Assembly: GCA_003385635.1 (NCBI GenBank) | Contig: QQUY01000002.1 | Location: 248,001-312,000, forward strand | Source: Acidobacteriota bacterium | GTDB taxonomy: Bacteria; Acidobacteriota; Blastocatellia; Pyrinomonadales; Pyrinomonadaceae | Direction: 5' to 3' | Length of the DNA: 64,000 nucleotides | Part shown: one piece after another, positions 63,007-64,000 of the stretch | How positions within the stretch are numbered: position 1 is the stretch's first letter | Layout of the letters: each line of letters opens with the position of its first letter | Notes under the pieces: model-generated | What the model saw: the letters and a program-made list of their open reading frames with translations, nothing else | Database searches by the model: none | Told to the model about the DNA's origin: nothing | Position numbers and translations under genes: made by a program

Positions 63007-63330
63007 TCAGTTGCCCCCCGCTTTAGCGGGGGGTTACGGGGCATATTACTTTTTGAGTGGGGCTTTAGCCCCGAGACATTAATTCGCGGAAGTCTGTGTA
63101 CAATTCAGCTCATAACTTATGATCTTGTACCCTTCGCTACTGCCAACACTAAACTGATTGGCCTTTACAGGCTCCGTAGGAGCTAATTGTCTGTAGCGAC
63201 GAGATCCCCAAAATGACATCGGGCTCCGTTAGGAGCCCAACGTCGATTCCGCAGATTCGGCCCCTAAAGGGGCCATGTTATTTTCGTTCGGCCGCTTCTA
63301 CAGACATTGCGCTCCTACGGAGCGCGGAGC
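63007..63330. repeat. Cluster of hairpin elements
   Basis: This cluster holds a TCAGTTGCCCC palindrome (63007-63034), GGGGCTTTAGCCCC (63059-63072), GCTCCGTAGGAGC (63171-63183), GGGCTCCGTTAGGAGCCC (63221-63238), GGCCCCTAAAGGGGCC (63259-63274) and GCGCTCCTACGGAGCGC (63309-63325). No gene was seen between 62850 and 63536. Confidence 0.85.
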
Positions 63331-63365
63331 AGTTTGCGCGATCGCATTCGCCGACACAGGAAAGA

Positions 63366-63504
63366 TCAGTTGCCCCCGCTTTAGCGGTGGGACCAAAGGA
63401 CTGCTGAAAAACCTATGGCCGGCTTCAGCCGGCTCTTCTCGAGCCCAAAGCTCCAGATATGGGTGGTCAAGCCCTTTACCCCCCGCTCAAGCAAGGGGGA
63501 ACTT
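63366..63504. repeat. Composite palindromic element, full copy
   Basis: A TCAGTTGCCCC palindrome (63366-63393), GCCGGCTTCAGCCGGC (63418-63433), a degenerate GAGCCCAAAGCTCC hairpin and an inverted end palindrome closing GGGGGAACTTA at 63504; total 139 bp. Confidence 0.88.
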
Positions 63505-63536
63505 AAGGAATCCGACAGTCAGCAGGGATCCTTTAT

Positions 63537-64000
63537 TTAGTTTTTAAGGACTTTGTTCGCAAATGTCCTGGCAAACTTGTGAATTCCATCTCTTTCATTT
63601 GCAAACCTTAACTGGTAACCGCCACGAGTCGCCGCCTGGTTCATGATCCTTAGGACTCCATCGCCCATCTTCTTCTTCTCGGCCTGCGACAATCTGCTCG
63701 CGGTGCAATACCCGTAAACAAGGCTCGCGTTGAAAGCGTTCTTGTAGATGCCGGTCATATATTTCGGAGCGACGCCGGGATCGCCCATCGTGTTGTCAAG
63801 AAAAGTCGACATGAAATGCCTGTTGTGGTTATAAATGCCCAGAGCAACGCCGATCGAATAGCCGTGCCTTGCCGCTTTATTGGCAACGAACTCTTTCGCA
63901 GCCGCCACGGGCAGCCCTATCGATAACAGCGCGGCGCAGAGTCCCAACAAAGGTGCCGCGATAGCGCCGACGCCCATAACCGCTCCAGCAACGCCGCCAC
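63537..64000 (-). CDS. Hypothetical protein, 5' end beyond the window
   Basis: The visible 154 residues lack the N-terminus: the frame stays open past the internal Met at 63977 to the end of the window, with a Gly/Ala-rich hydrophobic start (GGVAGAVMGVGAIAAPLLGLCAALLSIGLP). The rest is helical with YNHNRHFMSTFLDNTMGDPG and a C-terminal GYQLRFANERDGIHKFARTFANKVLKN. No family is recognised. The composition suggests a membrane segment followed by a soluble tail. Confidence 0.65.
   Translation of the reverse strand, partial: GGVAGAVMGVGAIAAPLLGLCAALLSIGLPVAAAKEFVANKAARHGYSIGVALGIYNHNRHFMSTFLDNTMGDPGVAPKYMTGIYKNAFNASLVYGYCTASRLSQAEKKKMGDGVLRIMNQAATRGGYQLRFANERDGIHKFARTFANKVLKN

Overview
The window looks like chromosomal DNA from a free-living, moderately GC-rich Gram-negative bacterium. 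Most CDSs encode secreted or membrane proteins with signal peptides or lipoboxes. The protein families are an ECF sigma/anti-sigma pair, BlaI/M56 regulation, a CadC-like wHTH sensor, TolB propellers, VCBS/ASPIC repeats, DUF2911, DUF1579-like and AldDH+DUF779. Intergenic DNA is packed with short palindromes and degenerate heptamer repeats. Together these best fit Acidobacteriota, probably Blastocatellia (Pyrinomonadales-like). That placement is inference: there is no rRNA or ribosomal protein marker here. No tRNA, rRNA, CRISPR array, prophage or transposase gene was seen.

Layout. 1-5.1 kb: an amidohydrolase lipoprotein, then a three-gene ECF sigma/anti-sigma/secreted-protein operon. 5-17 kb: a large secreted protein, a NapH-like iron-sulfur membrane protein fused to TPRs, an M55 D-aminopeptidase, an M81 peptidase, a sirtuin, a SixA-like lipoprotein, DUF1801, an AlkD-like protein and an alpha/beta hydrolase. 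17-30 kb: secreted unknowns, a LOV-SpoIIE blue-light phosphatase candidate, an NhaC antiporter, two serine beta-lactamase-like hydrolases (one fused to a VanX-type D-Ala-D-Ala dipeptidase), DUF779 + aldehyde dehydrogenase, and a membrane M23 peptidase. 30-36.5 kb: a plus-strand run of an enolase-superfamily enzyme, an M20 peptidase, an esterase-like hydrolase, a D-threonine aldolase-like PLP enzyme and a trypsin-like protease. 36-43 kb: secreted or membrane unknowns, including one with three near-identical coiled-coil repeats. 43-55 kb: two HigBA-like toxin-antitoxin pairs, a TetR regulator, two S41 peptidases, a BlaI + M56-ankyrin signalling pair with a clear operator, a DUF1772 protein, an NmrA-like protein and an AraC regulator. 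55-64 kb: a papain-like protease, a wHTH transmembrane sensor divergent from a TolB-VCBS-ASPIC protein, an ornithine cyclodeaminase-family enzyme, DUF2911 and a partial gene at the edge.

The most unusual material lies between genes. (i) A roughly 140-bp composite element has a palindrome ending in TCAGTTGCCCC at each end and two smaller hairpins inside; there are four copies plus partial and solitary ones. (ii) Degenerate heptanucleotide arrays of several sequence types often abut a stop codon. (iii) A family of terminators with nearly the same stem serves unrelated genes. Among the genes, the notable architectures are LOV-SpoIIE, M56-ankyrin, beta-lactamase-VanX, NapH-TPR and the three-repeat coiled-coil protein. 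A recurring theme is hydrolysis of peptides, including D-amino-acid peptides, outside the cytoplasm.
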